From positions 29,307,501 to 29,371,500 of the forward strand of contig CM066984.1 in NCBI GenBank assembly GCA_033977485.1: 64,000 bases of DNA, in the 5' to 3' direction. Position numbers and translations under genes: made by a program. Below the pieces are notes generated by a model, which was given only the letters and a program-made list of their open reading frames with translations, was not told where the DNA came from and ran no database searches. Shown one piece after another: positions 32,763 through 44,275 of the stretch. The stretch comes from Hydrangea macrophylla (lineage: Eukaryota; Streptophyta; Magnoliopsida; Cornales; Hydrangeaceae). Every line of letters begins with the position of its first letter. Position 1 is the stretch's first letter.

Positions 32763-35700
32763 TATGGACCGGTGTGCTCGGATGAGGCGGGGGTCCTGGC
32801 GTCATCCCTCAATAGTGTCCTGGGATGGATCCCAAGGAGCACACTTCAAGGAAGACTAGGACTACCTCACGTGATCCTAGAGACAAAGAGTCTCCACCTA
32901 ATTTTTATAGAGAATTAGGAAACCCAAGTTTGACTCGCCCAAAATTGAATAAGGTTACTCACCCTTCATTACCAGAAACTAGGTTAAGCGGTCTTGGTAC
33001 GAGAGGGGAAGGAGCCCAAGAAGGACTAAAGTACCCCCTCCTCGCCCTACTGAAAGGTAGGCCTTGATTCAAATATTCTTGTTCTTAATTCATAATTGGT
33101 GTTATTTCCTTAAACATAATAGATAGTATATACATGTCAAAAGGGGAACATCTAGGAAAACCATGTCAAGAGGTTAAATCAAGTAAAAGTCGAATGCGTA
33201 TGCAATACAAGGGAGAGGTATACTTACAGTGGCTAGTCCCGCTGGGGACCGATGCAAGTAAAGAAGACATGTCATGATATGCAAAAGGAAACAAGAAGAC
33301 TTACATTGAGTTGACTCAAGCGGAGTCGTAAAAGCAAAAAAGAATGAAAATGTGTAAAGCAATCATGCAACAATCCTAGATAAGATGTCTCTAACAAATA
33401 ATCATATAAACGGAGACTATCCTAAAGGAATTTATGTCCTTTAAAATAAAGTTGTAAACCTAGAAAAATTCTAAGATAAGGGATAGAGAAGGTACACGAT
33501 ACAAGGACACTAAGCCACATGTAGACGAGGCAAGCTCACAAATCGAAGTTTGCATCCACGACATTCAATTCTCTGCACTAAGACACCAAAGAATACCCAA
33601 GCATTGCAAAAGCACAAGAAAACAAATCATATGCATGAAAAACAAGTAGAAAATGTCATCAATCAAATTTCCAGATTTAGCAACCTCTAATGAATCCTAT
33701 CAAAAGTGCTCTTAAACATGAGCTGGGTTAAAACCCTTTTACAGAAAATTAGATACATAAAGGTACTTATCCAAAAAGTATAGCCTCTTTACCCATTTTT
33801 GAAGTTTGAGAAATAAGAGTTTTGGGAACAGTGGATCAGGACTGTCCAATGTTCTTGCAAAAATCATAATTAATTCTACAAAAATCATGTGAAGCTCTAT
33901 TTAGTGTCAAAAGAAAGCTATTTCACTGTAGTATAAGATAAAAATAATCCCATGGACATGTCATGATCTTAAGATTTCTGAAAAATTATTTTAAGCAAAC
34001 TCTGTTATTCTGGAATTTTGGTATCATTTGACAAAGGAATATAAAATATAATAGAAGCATAATAGAAATTCATAAATCATGCTAATCAAGTAGATCTAAG
34101 CTTTTGATCTCTCATCCAATTATCCTAGATGATTTCTAAACCAATTTTTATTCATCAATCATTGTTGAGTGATCAAGGTATGACCATTTTGTATACATAA
34201 TCATAATTGTAGTTAAACTTAGAAAATTCCAGAATAGTTGTATCAACTTCAAACGCTTAGAAAATGATCTTTATTCGATTGTATGCTCATGATTTTACAT
34301 AGGCATATAGATACATGAGTTAGGAGTCATCCTCAAAAGCGGAACATCAATAACTATTATAGATTTTCTGAAATTCAAGTACCAAGAGACTATGTTCAAA
34401 TATGTCAATTGATTTCTCAACAATTTCTAAAAGTAGTATATGGATCCTAGAAGTTCTCAAAACGGACCGGATGAAATATAATTCATGAAAGTTTACCTAG
34501 AAAATTTGAAATCCATCAAACTATGAGTTTTGATGGACCAAATCTCATGGACAAAAGCAATCTATTTTGCTAAATTTTCTCTAATTCATTTTAAAGTGTG
34601 AGAAAAACATCTTAGATGTTGATTGAAGCTTATTAGAGAGATCAAATTCATAGATCTACTTAACTATCGTGATTTCCAATCAATTTAGCCCTCAAGTTCT
34701 ATGAAGAACTTTAGATCATGGATCAAAGGGACTTACAAATTTCCTATTGGAGATGAATTTCAATAAGAATTCTAGGTTATAGGAATAATCAAGAGATGGG
34801 TATGAACATAGGAATCATCCCTTTCATAGATCATACTTCTAAACCATCATAGAATTCAAAATAGATAGATATATATAATCATGTATGCATGGATCTAAAC
34901 TAAAATTGAAGACTGAAATCAAAATTGAGAAATAAAAGTGAAAATCAATCTCTAATAATGAATTATCAATGAATATCAAAGAGGATTTGGATCTAACCAT
35001 GTGAGTGTGTGAAGAAAAAGATGAGTGTTCTAACAAAATACAAACTAAACTACATCCAAATCCTATAGATCTATATATATATAAAATATAGGAATTAGAG
35101 ATGAATATTGATGTCTACTTCTTCGAGGATTCTCAATTATATGATCAAAGTTGATTTGAAGATTCTTCTTCTTGAAGTATGCTTCAAGCTCTTCAAGCAC
35201 TCATCCATGGGAGTTAATGGAGGCAATTGATGTCCAATTCATCTAATCTAGTTATCTTGAGATTAGTTTAGGAAATTTTAATTCATAATTCACTTCATCT
35301 CTCTAGAAATCTTTCTTAAGTTAAAAGTGTTTTGCAAGTATATTCACTTGTGTACTCTCTTGTGTATGCTTGTATGTACTTGTGTGTACTCTTTTATCTA
35401 TCTCTTGTGTCCTAAAGATGATCTCATATGGATATTTGTATAGAGTTTTGAAGACTTAGCTCTTAAGTTATAGGGTTAAAATAGGATTTTCATAAAGCAA
35501 AAAAGAGTTAAAATGGCCATTTCGGTGCCTAAACGCAATTTCCAGGCAATTTCCTCACAGTGGGACCATTCTAGAAGGGTTTAGAACCAAAAAAATGTGA
35601 TAGAGGACACTCCTTATAGGTGGCGGTTATGGTGGAACCCGCCACCCCACTTCCCAAAATCGCCACCTACTTTTTGGCATCCTCTGGTTGCCCACAAGCC

Positions 35701-36229
35701 CTGTTTCAAAAATTACGTGCACTACTTTTCTAGATTTTTGTAAAAATGCTTTTTGGTTTCTGAAATCATCCTTTTATGTACCGTTGGAGTGCTGTCGGGT
35801 TGAATTTCAGTATAAAAATATTCCAGGAGGTTTAATAATGAAAATTGAAGTCCAATTAAAGTCCGGAAGTCCTCCAAAACTTTCGTCGTCTTTTTGAAAT
35901 CAAACGACGTCTTTTTCAAAATTGCTTTTCAATGCGCATCGATTTTGAACTTTTCTTTGAAATTAAATCTTTGGATACCTAGAATACTATGTTTAGAACA
36001 CTTAATGTTCATATAACCCTGAGTGAATATGAATTCTGAGAGATGATTTTGACAAAATTGAAATTTATGCATGGAAAAGGGCTTTTCTGCACTTGAAGTC
36101 ACTTTTTGAAGTTCGATCTTTCGATTGTGTGGAATCTAGTACCTTCTACGGGGTACTTTTCATCATTGAATACTCCAAGACATTGTTCACCCTAAATCCT
36201 ATCAGTGTGGTCAAAATTGGGTGTCTACA
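32763..36229 (-). repeat. 5' LTR of Tat-B
   Basis: It runs from TATGGACC (a TG start with G-to-A) beside the PBS to GTGTCTACA at 36229, about 3467 bp. The shared Tat LTR end TCAAAATTGGGTGTCTACA identifies the right boundary. A TATA-like CTATACAAAT on the minus strand near 35433-35443 sits where Tat-N has its TATA box; this is tentative. The partner LTR is outside the window. Confidence 0.8.
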
Positions 36230-36619
36230 CAAGGTTTACCTTTTTAATCAAGTAAAAATTGAAACCCGATCATCTTTTATTAAGAAATAATTCCACATCC
36301 TCATTTTTAAAGAATAGATTCAAAATTCTTGAGAATTGTTTTTGAAAGATCTCATCATGCTTTAAAAAATTTCAAAAAATATCCAACCTTGGAAAAGGTA
36401 GCAAGGATCGCAATGAAAGGAGAAACTAAGCGCACTTAATATGGTAGAGGATTTTATGTGCTTATGTTTTAGGATTAGGAGTTTCTTTTATTTTTGCATA
36501 TAGAGTAGGCACACACACATACACATGCATCTCATCTGTGTGACATTTGAATCATTCATAAACATTTTAATTCGATCAAAATTTTTGAGTAAAAACAAAT
36601 GTAACTGTAGGCAAGAGAG
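36230..36619 (+). other. Tat-C leader remnant
   Basis: Noncoding A/T-rich sequence similar to the Tat-N leader (shared ATTTTATGTGCTTATGT and CACACACA phrases, about 36450-36530). It begins abruptly at the Tat-B LTR edge. Confidence 0.6.
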
Positions 36620-37680
36620 CATTGAACGCCAGGACAATTTGGGTTAGGGATTCGATTACAAGGTTAGTACGAAGAGAGCCAGAGATAGAAAGGGAACTGG
36701 ATCAGGAATAGCATGCTACAGAAATAGCATAGCTAAAAGAGAGAATAGATCAAATGATGACTATGTTGGAAACACTAACCCGTCAAAGGCTTGTAATCGA
36801 TCTGCCGATAATCGATCCTCCTCCACCTGCTACTCAGATTATGGAATATGATTGGTATGAGGATCCAGAACCACCTAGAGCTGATATACCTAGGGAAAAA
36901 AGAGAGAAGATTGAGAAAGCTAAGAAGGAACGTATCAAGATGAAGGAGAAGGTGGAAAAACTAGAGAAAGTTGTTCGCAAAACCAATGGGGTTGATAGCT
37001 ACTTGTTAGAGTTAGAGAGTTTGTTTGAGGGAGCTCAAAAAAAGTTGCCTATCGATTTTAAGATGCCTAAAATTGATAATTTCAATGGTTATAGCAACAC
37101 CCCCAAAAATTATGTGAGGATGTGTATCGGGGCCTTTCAGCTGAGTGGTTTGAGTCATTCCATGATATCCATGCTATTTCAGCAAAGCTGGGGCAGCTTT
37201 ATCCTGGTATTTCACTTTAGAGTCTAGCAAAACTCACATATGGGGGGAGTTGTGAAGGCTTTCATCACTTAGTATGAGTACAACCAAGAACTTGATGTAA
37301 GTGTAAGGGATTTGGAGACGACTATGCAAAAACATAAAGAGTTATTTGCTGAGTTTCTAACTTATTGGAGGGGAAAGGCCGCAAAGATGATCCAACGACC
37401 GTCTGAGAAAGAGTAGATCCAATGATAGTAAAGAACTTGCAGAGTGTCTACCAAAAGAAGCTTATGTATCAATGCATCCACACTTTTGCAAAGTTATTTG
37501 AGATCGGAACAAGAATTGATGACGCAATCAAAGATGGAAAGATTAAGAAGGAAGAGTCATAGGGGAACCGCCCTAGACGACCGTTTTATGGAAGGAACAC
37601 GGGAAACCAGGTAGCAACAAATGTCAATGTTTTGAGCTAGCCGGAAGAAAGGCAGAATTTGTCAAAGAAAGAGGGTGCAT
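36620..37680 (+). pseudogene. gag: Tat-C gag, N-terminal part
   Basis: It contains TRLVRREPEIERELDQE and a coiled segment, DWYEDPEPPRADIP, then a Lys/Glu-rich helix and the capsid-like core with FKMPKIDNFNGYSNTPKNY and MCIGAFQLSGLSHSM. After 37180 the frame shifts (ALSWYFTLESS is in another frame), and TAG at 37270-37272 follows AFIT before YEYNQEL. Downstream KIKKEES is followed by another stop. The sequence ends at TGCAT, where Athila-R is inserted, and resumes at 52692. Confidence 0.83.
37676..37680. repeat. Target-site duplication of Athila-R, left copy (TGCAT)
   Basis: TGCAT directly precedes the partial LTR at 37681 and is repeated at 52687-52691. It therefore brackets the extra partial LTR as well. 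Confidence 0.92.
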
Positions 37681-38160
37681 TGACACGAGAATTTTTCTGT
37701 GTGCTCTTGTGCAATACCCAAGTGTAGGTAGACGTGCAAGTAATATCTGGTAAGACCAGGTCGATCCCACAGGGAAGGTGTTGACCTATTGAATTAGACT
37801 AACCTCTAAAGAAAATAAAATAAAATGAATAAGATTAAGCAATGGTGCGGAACACAAAGTTCCACAGCTAAGATTACTAAAGAAAATGACTAACGATCTA
37901 ACTAGCTAATTAAAACAGTACTTGAAATTAAGATGTTTAACTTTAAAAAGAAAAATGTTGGGATTACACGAATCCGCAGTAACCTTAACCATCTACCATG
38001 CAGTTGTCTTGAAGCACAAAGGAGTATGTTGCCCACAGTTTTCCGTATTCCTCTAAAGATGGAGATTCTATGGCCCTTTCATGACCAGGACCATATCATC
38101 ACAGTTAAGTTAAAATACGTGAAAGCGGTTTAATCCAATAGTTAAGACTCGCATCTTCAA
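37681..38160 (-). repeat. Extra partial LTR at the 3' end of Athila-R
   Basis: It is near-identical to the first roughly 480 bp (plus-strand sense) of the LTR at 38175, ending after CGCATCTTCAATG. It is joined to the full LTR by CTTTCAAAAACT, whose last 8 bases (CAAAAACT) equal the internal sequence between PBS and 5' LTR (51050-51057). This suggests a junction derived from an LTR-internal boundary. Confidence 0.9.
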
Positions 38161-38174
38161 TGCTTTCAAAAACT

Positions 38175-39803
38175 TGACACGAGAATTTTTCTGTGCGCTC
38201 TTGTGCAATACCCAAGTGTAGGTAGACGTGCAAGTAATATCTGGTAAGACCAGGTCGATCCCACAGGGAAGGTGTTGACCTATTGAATTAGACTAACCTC
38301 TAAAGAAAATAAAATAAAATGAATAAGATTAAGCAATGGTGCGGAACACAAAGTTCCACAGCTAAGATTACTAAAGAAAATGACTAACGATCTAACTAGC
38401 TAATTAAAACAGTACTTGAAATTAAGATGTTTAACTTTAAAAAGAAAAATGTTGGGATTACACGAATCCGCAGTAACCTTAACCATCTACCATGCAGTTG
38501 TCTTGAAGCACAAAGGAGTATGTTGCCCACAGTTTTCCGTATTCCTCTAAAGATGGAGATTCTATGGCCCTTTCATGACCGGGACCATATCATCACAGTT
38601 AAGTTAAAATACGTGAAAGCGATTTAATCCAATAGTTAAGACTCGCATCCTCAATGGTGTTAGCATTGAAGATGGGTTGCAAAATGTATTGAAAGAAAAT
38701 GCCTTAGGGCCTTAGTTTTAAAACTGTTTTGACAGACTGAGCATTTATTTGGGACAGAATGATAACAAATCCTAAAACAAAAGGTCCTGGAATACTGCAG
38801 GGAACATCCTCAAGAATCAGGGAGTTCGATCGATCGACGCGCCTTCGATCGATCGAAGACCTTCATCCCTCAATCGATCGAACTGACTTCGATCGATTGA
38901 CTGTCTCTGGTTCGATCGATCGAACTAACTTCGATCGATCGAACACAGCGATTATTCTGCTGCATGGCAGAGGCTGGAGATCACTGTTTCATCGTGTTCT
39001 CCCAACCTGGGACTACTCAGACATCGTCTGGAGTGTCCTAGATTGATATTTAACGTATGAAATCATTAACATCTTGTTTAGTTGCAAGTTTTTCATGGAA
39101 AATTCAAAAACTATGGTTTTACAACTATTTAGCATGTAACACTATAAGACGAGCAATTAAACTACGACTACCAAGTGCAAGATATGAATAAACAATAAAT
39201 ATAAAACCTGGAATGAAGAATACTCGTATTAAACTTAAGCAATCCGATTCACAAATGAAACTTCAATGAATAACCTACAAAACCAAACACAAACCTCTAT
39301 CTCTCTCTCTAAAAAACTGTAAAAATGTAAAGTGGGCCTCCCACTGGACGTGTACAATACTCCTATAAATAAGAAAACCTAAGAAACTAGGGTTAAAACC
39401 CGCATCTACTGCGCACGCAAATGTTACTGGAAATACCCCGTTCGATCGATCGAACTGCTCTCGATCGATCGAACTCTTAAACCTCAAGCGCTTCAACTCT
39501 CTTTGAGCGATCGAACTCTCGATCGATCGAACCTTCTTAGATCGATCGAACTCCACATTTCAGCTTTGGCTTCTTTTGTTTTCATTCCAGCATTCCATTT
39601 ATTCTGATGTTCATCTGTTTAGTCCACACAGCAGTAATCTGCACAAACAACAGCTAAAACAATACAACTTATCATAGATTAATCATAGTGTATAGAATTT
39701 AGCCTTGCAATGCAAATCGCAGATAAAACGGGAAGTTGTGATAAAAACTAATATAATTCTTTCCTTTAGCGCGGTTGTATTTTACAAATACCCCCGCTTT
39801 GCA
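38175..39803 (-). repeat. 3' LTR of Athila-R
   Basis: 1629 bp, plus-strand start TGACACGAG and end GCTTTGCA. It contains two palindrome clusters (38826-38945, 39439-39550) and a TATA-like element (minus TATTTATAGG near 39362-39371). It matches 51058-52686. Confidence 0.95.
38820..38945. repeat. GATCGATC palindrome cluster in the Athila-R 3' LTR
   Basis: Six copies or near-copies of TTCGATCGATCGAA within about 125 bp. A second cluster follows at 39439-39550; both are repeated in the 5' LTR (51703-51828, 52322-52438). Confidence 0.88.
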
Positions 39804-39815
39804 CAACCCCCAACT
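39804..39815 (-). promoter_or_regulatory. Polypurine tract of Athila-R
   Basis: The minus strand reads AGTTGGGGGTTG immediately before the 3' LTR, identical to the Athila-L PPT. Confidence 0.75.
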
Positions 39816-41909
39816 AGCTTATTGCTAGTCCCTAGCGATAAAGCAAAAATAAAATAAAATAAAATACAATAAGAACTCCTAAACTAATACTACCACGACT
39901 AAGAAACAAAGAAAAACTAAAAACAACCTAAACTTATATTGAAAGAAAAAAATCTTAACTCACTTTCGCAGGAATCGCGGTTGCATTTAGCAAATGCAAC
40001 AAGCCGTTAAACCCCTAGGTTCCCCCTAGTGGACGAGTGTTGTCTCGTGAGGGTTTGCAGTGAATATACCCACAAAATTCTCCAATTTTTAAGCTCAAAA
40101 AGGTTTAGAATAACTTGTAGAATTTCCCCTTCCATTAAATTGTTAACTAAGCTCCACAATAATATACTATCCTCTATCAACCCATGAAAGAGACCCACAT
40201 GCTCCCCTATATCACCAAATAAAATATAACAAATGTATTACCATCATGCACCCGTGTGTGTGTGAAATTAACAACCATGCGTCCAACCCTTATTAAGAGT
40301 TATCTAGACTATTGTACTTTGGAAAACTTGCAGCTTTAGCTCAATTCTCACATTGGTCACACTCAAAAAGAACGTCTCTCAGAAACTTGCTTTACAATGA
40401 TCACACATCGTATGAAAGCTTTGATAAGGATGATATTATAAATGCTAATGCTTTCATACTCGACTCTATGAAAAACGGACTTTTAAAAATGTATAGTCTC
40501 ATGAATGGAACACTACTTACTAGAGGAGCGAAATACCGTGGATAACTCAACTCACACTTCCATGTTCAAATCAATTGTTGAGAATCTTCAAGACTTTGAC
40601 TTGCGGCTTTTATTTAGTAGGGGGGAGTGTTGTAGAGAAGAGCGTGCTTTTTAGTATGTGATGGAATTTCAACTTCTCTTTTTTTATTCTTCATTCTTTT
40701 CTCCACCCAATCTCCCATTCATTTCATATGCTTTTCTCTTTTTTTTTTTTTTTTTTTTTTAAAACCTTCATTCATCACCATTTTTTTTTTAACCTGGAAT
40801 GTCCCACAACAACTTCCTTCCATTTCACATACTTTGATGACTCATTCTCAACACCTATATCGACGGCTTAATGAGGTCAAGGTATAGATCACGGATTTTG
40901 ACTCTTGTGATTTCATTGGAAATATTTAATTGAGGTGGGATCAGGGATGAAATAATTCAATGAATGTAGGTGATAGTTATATCAGGTAAAAGAATGGGTA
41001 AACGATGGCTTGAATCATTTTCTCAACTTTCAATTTTTAGCACTTAAGTGTTCATCGAGTTTTAATTGGTAAATCCTGAACGTTCTCCTCTAACAAGCAG
41101 TCAAAACTTTGAAAGAAACTGAGACTTAACAACGAATTCACAAGTATATGCAGAAAAGACCATTCGACAATGTATGAGAATCCCCTCAGAAATAACGACT
41201 GGCTCAATAGCTCACAAAGGGTTATTAGCTTCCACTACTTGTTCTTTTCGCACAATATTCATATTAACTCAATTTTTAGGTTTTCTACATGGCTGCCAAT
41301 TAGTGCACAAAAGTGTTGGGTACATAATAGCTTTACAGATGCAATTCATTTCAGTGATACATAAAAATGCGTGGATTTAATCCATAAAAAGATGAGAATA
41401 CTACAAATGTGTCATTGTCTAATTAACAAGCAGGAGAGGTTATTCAGAGTTATTCTAACAATACGATTAAAAATTTTCAAAATTTTAACAGACTGTGTTC
41501 TCATTAAATTTAAAACATATCTAAGTGCAAAACCTGATCATTACGGGTGTCGGGTGTATACCTATCTATTGTCTCCTACCCCCAACTGAAAACAACAAAG
41601 TCCCCAGAAGTTGATTTTCAATAAATAAAATAGATGGGTATCACCTGGATGGAGCAAATTGATGATCGCAAGCAAAGCAACCTAGCATAGAAAAAAAACA
41701 GAACACAATCTCCAAAACAAACAGGATCAATAAATAAGAAGCATACAATAAAAACATGATCCAAACAAACTAACCCACTGTAATATGAACTGAATAAAAT
41801 ACAAGCAGTGATACATAATGTCCATACAAAACCATCCAACCAAAACCATACCCAATATTAGTACAAAAACTGACCCAAAAATACAGAAACACCACCTCCC
41901 CAACTAAAA
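39816..41909 (-). other. Athila-R 3' noncoding region
   Basis: About 2.1 kb between ORF-B and the PPT with no sense-strand gene. It contains a long T run (about 40737-40760) and a 77-codon antisense open frame (40312-40545) that has a diverged counterpart in Athila-L (197 to about 430). Short open frames near 41170-41590 overlap each other and show no recognisable domain. Confidence 0.65.
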
Positions 41910-43262
41910 CTAATCGACACCAGATGGCGTATCATCAGCTACATCGGAAGGGATGTCGATAGGAGCAGGCGGCAACGATGTAGTAGCAGGGGTAGCAGTA
42001 GATGGATCGGCTGCAGCAGAATCCGGGGCAGCAGCAGATGGTGGATCAGTGGTAGGTGGTGCAGACGGGGCCATCGATGGATGCGGAGTAGAATGAACAG
42101 TCGACTCAACCCTAATCTGAATCAAGATGGACTCCAGTAAAGTCTGGAGATGGTCTATCCTGCCCTCGAGTCTAATCCTGGCCTCTCTCTCCTCCAATAG
42201 TAGCTCGTGAACTGTCGGGAGAGGCACAGAGGAAGAAGACTCTCCCTGGGCCTGAGTCTGCAACCGCTGTCGCAGCTCAAACTGCCGAACCGCAGCAACT
42301 GGATCATCCTCATCATCATCTGAATCAAGCTCCTCCACCTCAGTAGGTGTCCCTGAAGCTCCCGCCTCCGTGTCCGTCCCACCACGCCCCTTCTTCCTCC
42401 CCCTCACCCTCGCTTTCCCTTTCCCTTTTCGCTTCCTCTTCTGGGTGTCGGAGCGGCGAGCAGCCGCCTCGCTAAATCTACGGGGAGAAGGGCGAACATC
42501 ATCTCCAGCAAGCACGGGGAACCCGGCATCAGCCATAACCCTATGAATCGCCCAAGCACCCTTCAGGTGCTTCTTGGATGAGATATAACGGGTGGGGTGG
42601 ACCATAAAGTCAATATATAGGCGTGGTATACAAACTGGCTGTCCCGTCCCCACAGCATATAAGACTCGCGCATACCAAGCCGCGATCTTCTCACGATAGG
42701 AAGTCACTAGGAGGCAGTTGCTGAGGACCAAGTGGATCATATGATAGCCATCAGTGAGAAAGTGGTCCTCGATCAAAGCATCGCCATCCCAAGACGGAAC
42801 GGCACCTCCAGTGAGCTCACGGATAATAGTGGATGGAGGGGTCGCGGGTGCATCAGGCCGGTGGGGGCAAACATAATCTGGTACCTCTGGTACCCCCAAC
42901 GCGGCTGAAACAGTGGCGGGACTGATGATGAACGGGCGACTCCGGAAGAAGGCATGGTAGGTGAATGGTGCATACGGGTCGCTGATCATAGTCGCACACG
43001 CACCTCGAATCCAGGATAGATTGACACTCTTGGCCAACGACAGGAGATGGAACCAGTGCGGCATAGAGCGGATCCGTGTAAGGAACCATGGGCTCTCCGT
43101 CCAAATGTGCTCAATAGGACGCTCGACCATCACCATCCATGTCTGAAAATACCTCTCGTACCATAGCCTGTCCTCGTCATTCCGGAACCCGTGTGCGGGT
43201 ACCGGATCTGGTATAATACGGCTGAGGGGCTTAGACTTATGGTAGCCCGTCACAGGATTCAT
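41910..43262 (-). CDS. Athila-R ORF-B: putative plant transposon-protein domain, NLS-like and coiled-coil regions
   Basis: About 450 codons from the ATG at 43260-43262. The N-terminal half (about residues 20-260) carries WYERYFQTW, LSWIRGACATMI, ISPATVSAALGVPEVPDYV and GYHMIHLVLSNCLL. I recognise this as the 'putative plant transposon protein' type of domain found in Athila-like elements, but its function is unknown. A basic KRKRKGKGKARVRGRKKGRG follows and looks like a nuclear localisation signal. An acidic run, a short coiled coil (REARIRLEGRIDHLQTLLES) and a Pro/Ala/Thr-rich tail come next. No membrane segment is visible although the position is that of 'env-like' ORFs. The start lies just after a good acceptor (TTTTTTTCAG) of a likely intron, 43272-43618. 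Confidence 0.75.
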   Translation of the reverse strand: MNPVTGYHKSKPLSRIIPDPVPAHGFRNDEDRLWYERYFQTWMVMVERPIEHIWTESPWFLTRIRSMPHWFHLLSLAKSVNLSWIRGACATMISDPYAPFTYHAFFRSRPFIISPATVSAALGVPEVPDYVCPHRPDAPATPPSTIIRELTGGAVPSWDGDALIEDHFLTDGYHMIHLVLSNCLLVTSYREKIAAWYARVLYAVGTGQPVCIPRLYIDFMVHPTRYISSKKHLKGAWAIHRVMADAGFPVLAGDDVRPSPRRFSEAAARRSDTQKRKRKGKGKARVRGRKKGRGGTDTEAGASGTPTEVEELDSDDDEDDPVAAVRQFELRQRLQTQAQGESSSSVPLPTVHELLLEEREARIRLEGRIDHLQTLLESILIQIRVESTVHSTPHPSMAPSAPPTTDPPSAAAPDSAAADPSTATPATTSLPPAPIDIPSDVADDTPSGVD

Positions 43263-43271
43263 CTGGCAGCC

Positions 43272-43618
43272 CTGAAAAAAATAGTCCACACAGGACACAG
43301 ATAAGGACAGGGATAAGAAAAAACAAAACTGCCACTGCTGGAGTTCGATCGATTGAACTGGGTTCGATCGATTGAACTGGAGTAGACTTCGATCGCTTGA
43401 ACATTGTTCGATCGATCGAACATCTCCCCTTCGATCGCTCGAATTCAGTTCGAACGATCGAACACAGCGGTGTGCAAAGATCGCAGAAACGAAAAGAAAA
43501 CAACAGTTAGACGAACAAAGAACTAACAAAAAGAGATCCTAAGACCAAGGGGACACCCCCTTGGGATTTTCTAACACGAATATTAAGGAAAAGGAAGACA
43601 CAAACAAGTGGGGCCTAC
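43272..43618 (-). other. Putative intron upstream of ORF-B, containing GATCGATC palindromes
   Basis: Donor GAG/GTAGGC at 43618 and acceptor TTTTTTTCAG/GG at 43272 bound 347 nt with stops in the ORF-B frame. A cluster of palindromic GATCGATC-type motifs (about 43342-43463) lies inside, and another (43744-43943) lies just upstream in the possible 5' untranslated region. Splicing is inferred from consensus sites only. Confidence 0.5.
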
Positions 43619-44275
43619 CTCGGTGTAGGATACGCAGTGGAGATGGAGGGGATGATGATTTGACGGTGAGGATGATCAGATGGATGGTCTGGGCGCCTTA
43701 TTGAATGCAAGGGTACGAAAATTTCCGAGTCGCCCCCTCCTCTGTGCTCGAGCGATTGAGAGTGAGAGTGAGGGAAATGAAAAGGTGTCCTGAAGACGCC
43801 TCGTTTAAATGCTTCGTTCGATCGATCGAACTATGTTCGATCGATCGAACACAAATCCCCTCAATCGATTGACCATAAACTACAAGCGCTTGAACATCCA
43901 GGTTTCGATCGATCGAACTGAGTTCGATCGATCGAACACAAAAATTCCAGAATTCAATGGGAAACATGAACCACATCATACCAACTATCAGAAACCATTC
44001 TGGACATGCAGAGAGACTGAAAAGCAGTTGACGCACAAGCATGTATGCTAGAAATTCATCCCCAGAAAAGAAAATTGCAATTTATTGTCAATCAAAATTT
44101 TATAAAAACATCCGCACTGCAACCCAATTCTCCCACATGGTAGTCAGGACTTTATTTAACTAAAGAAAACCAAACAAAATAAAACTAAAACTTAAACCAA
44201 TAACATTTTGTCAAGGATTACATTCCAGTTGATAAATAAAAGATGAAATGAAACAGAAACAACTGAAATGCAGCA

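Larger units (their letters stand above)
9015..36229 (-). mobile_element. Tat-B: Tat/Ogre-clade Ty3/gypsy element, split by Tat-N and Copia-1
   Basis: The minus-strand order is 5' LTR (32763-36229), Arg-type PBS, leader, gag, acidic linker, protease, RT, RNase H, then the Tat-N insertion (13449-26235), second RNase H-like domain, integrase, 3' noncoding region, and an opposite-strand ORF with a plant mobile domain. Pol resumes in the correct domain order on the far side of Tat-N, and a 5-bp duplication joins the two halves. The right flank is CAAGG (36230-36234). The 3' end and 3' LTR lie left of the window beyond Copia-1. A second RNase H plus an antisense additional ORF is the hallmark of the Tat clade. 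Every coding part carries stops or frameshifts. Confidence 0.88.

Noticed and set aside
38759..39046. Open frames rich in Ser-Ile-Asp-Arg repeats in the Athila LTRs
   Set aside because: They are translations of the GATCGATC palindromes, which stay open in several frames; the same peptides appear in unrelated elements and on both strands.
41170..41589. Three short plus-strand frames in the Athila-R 3' region
   Set aside because: They overlap in different frames, show no domain, and are not matched in the part of Athila-L that is visible.
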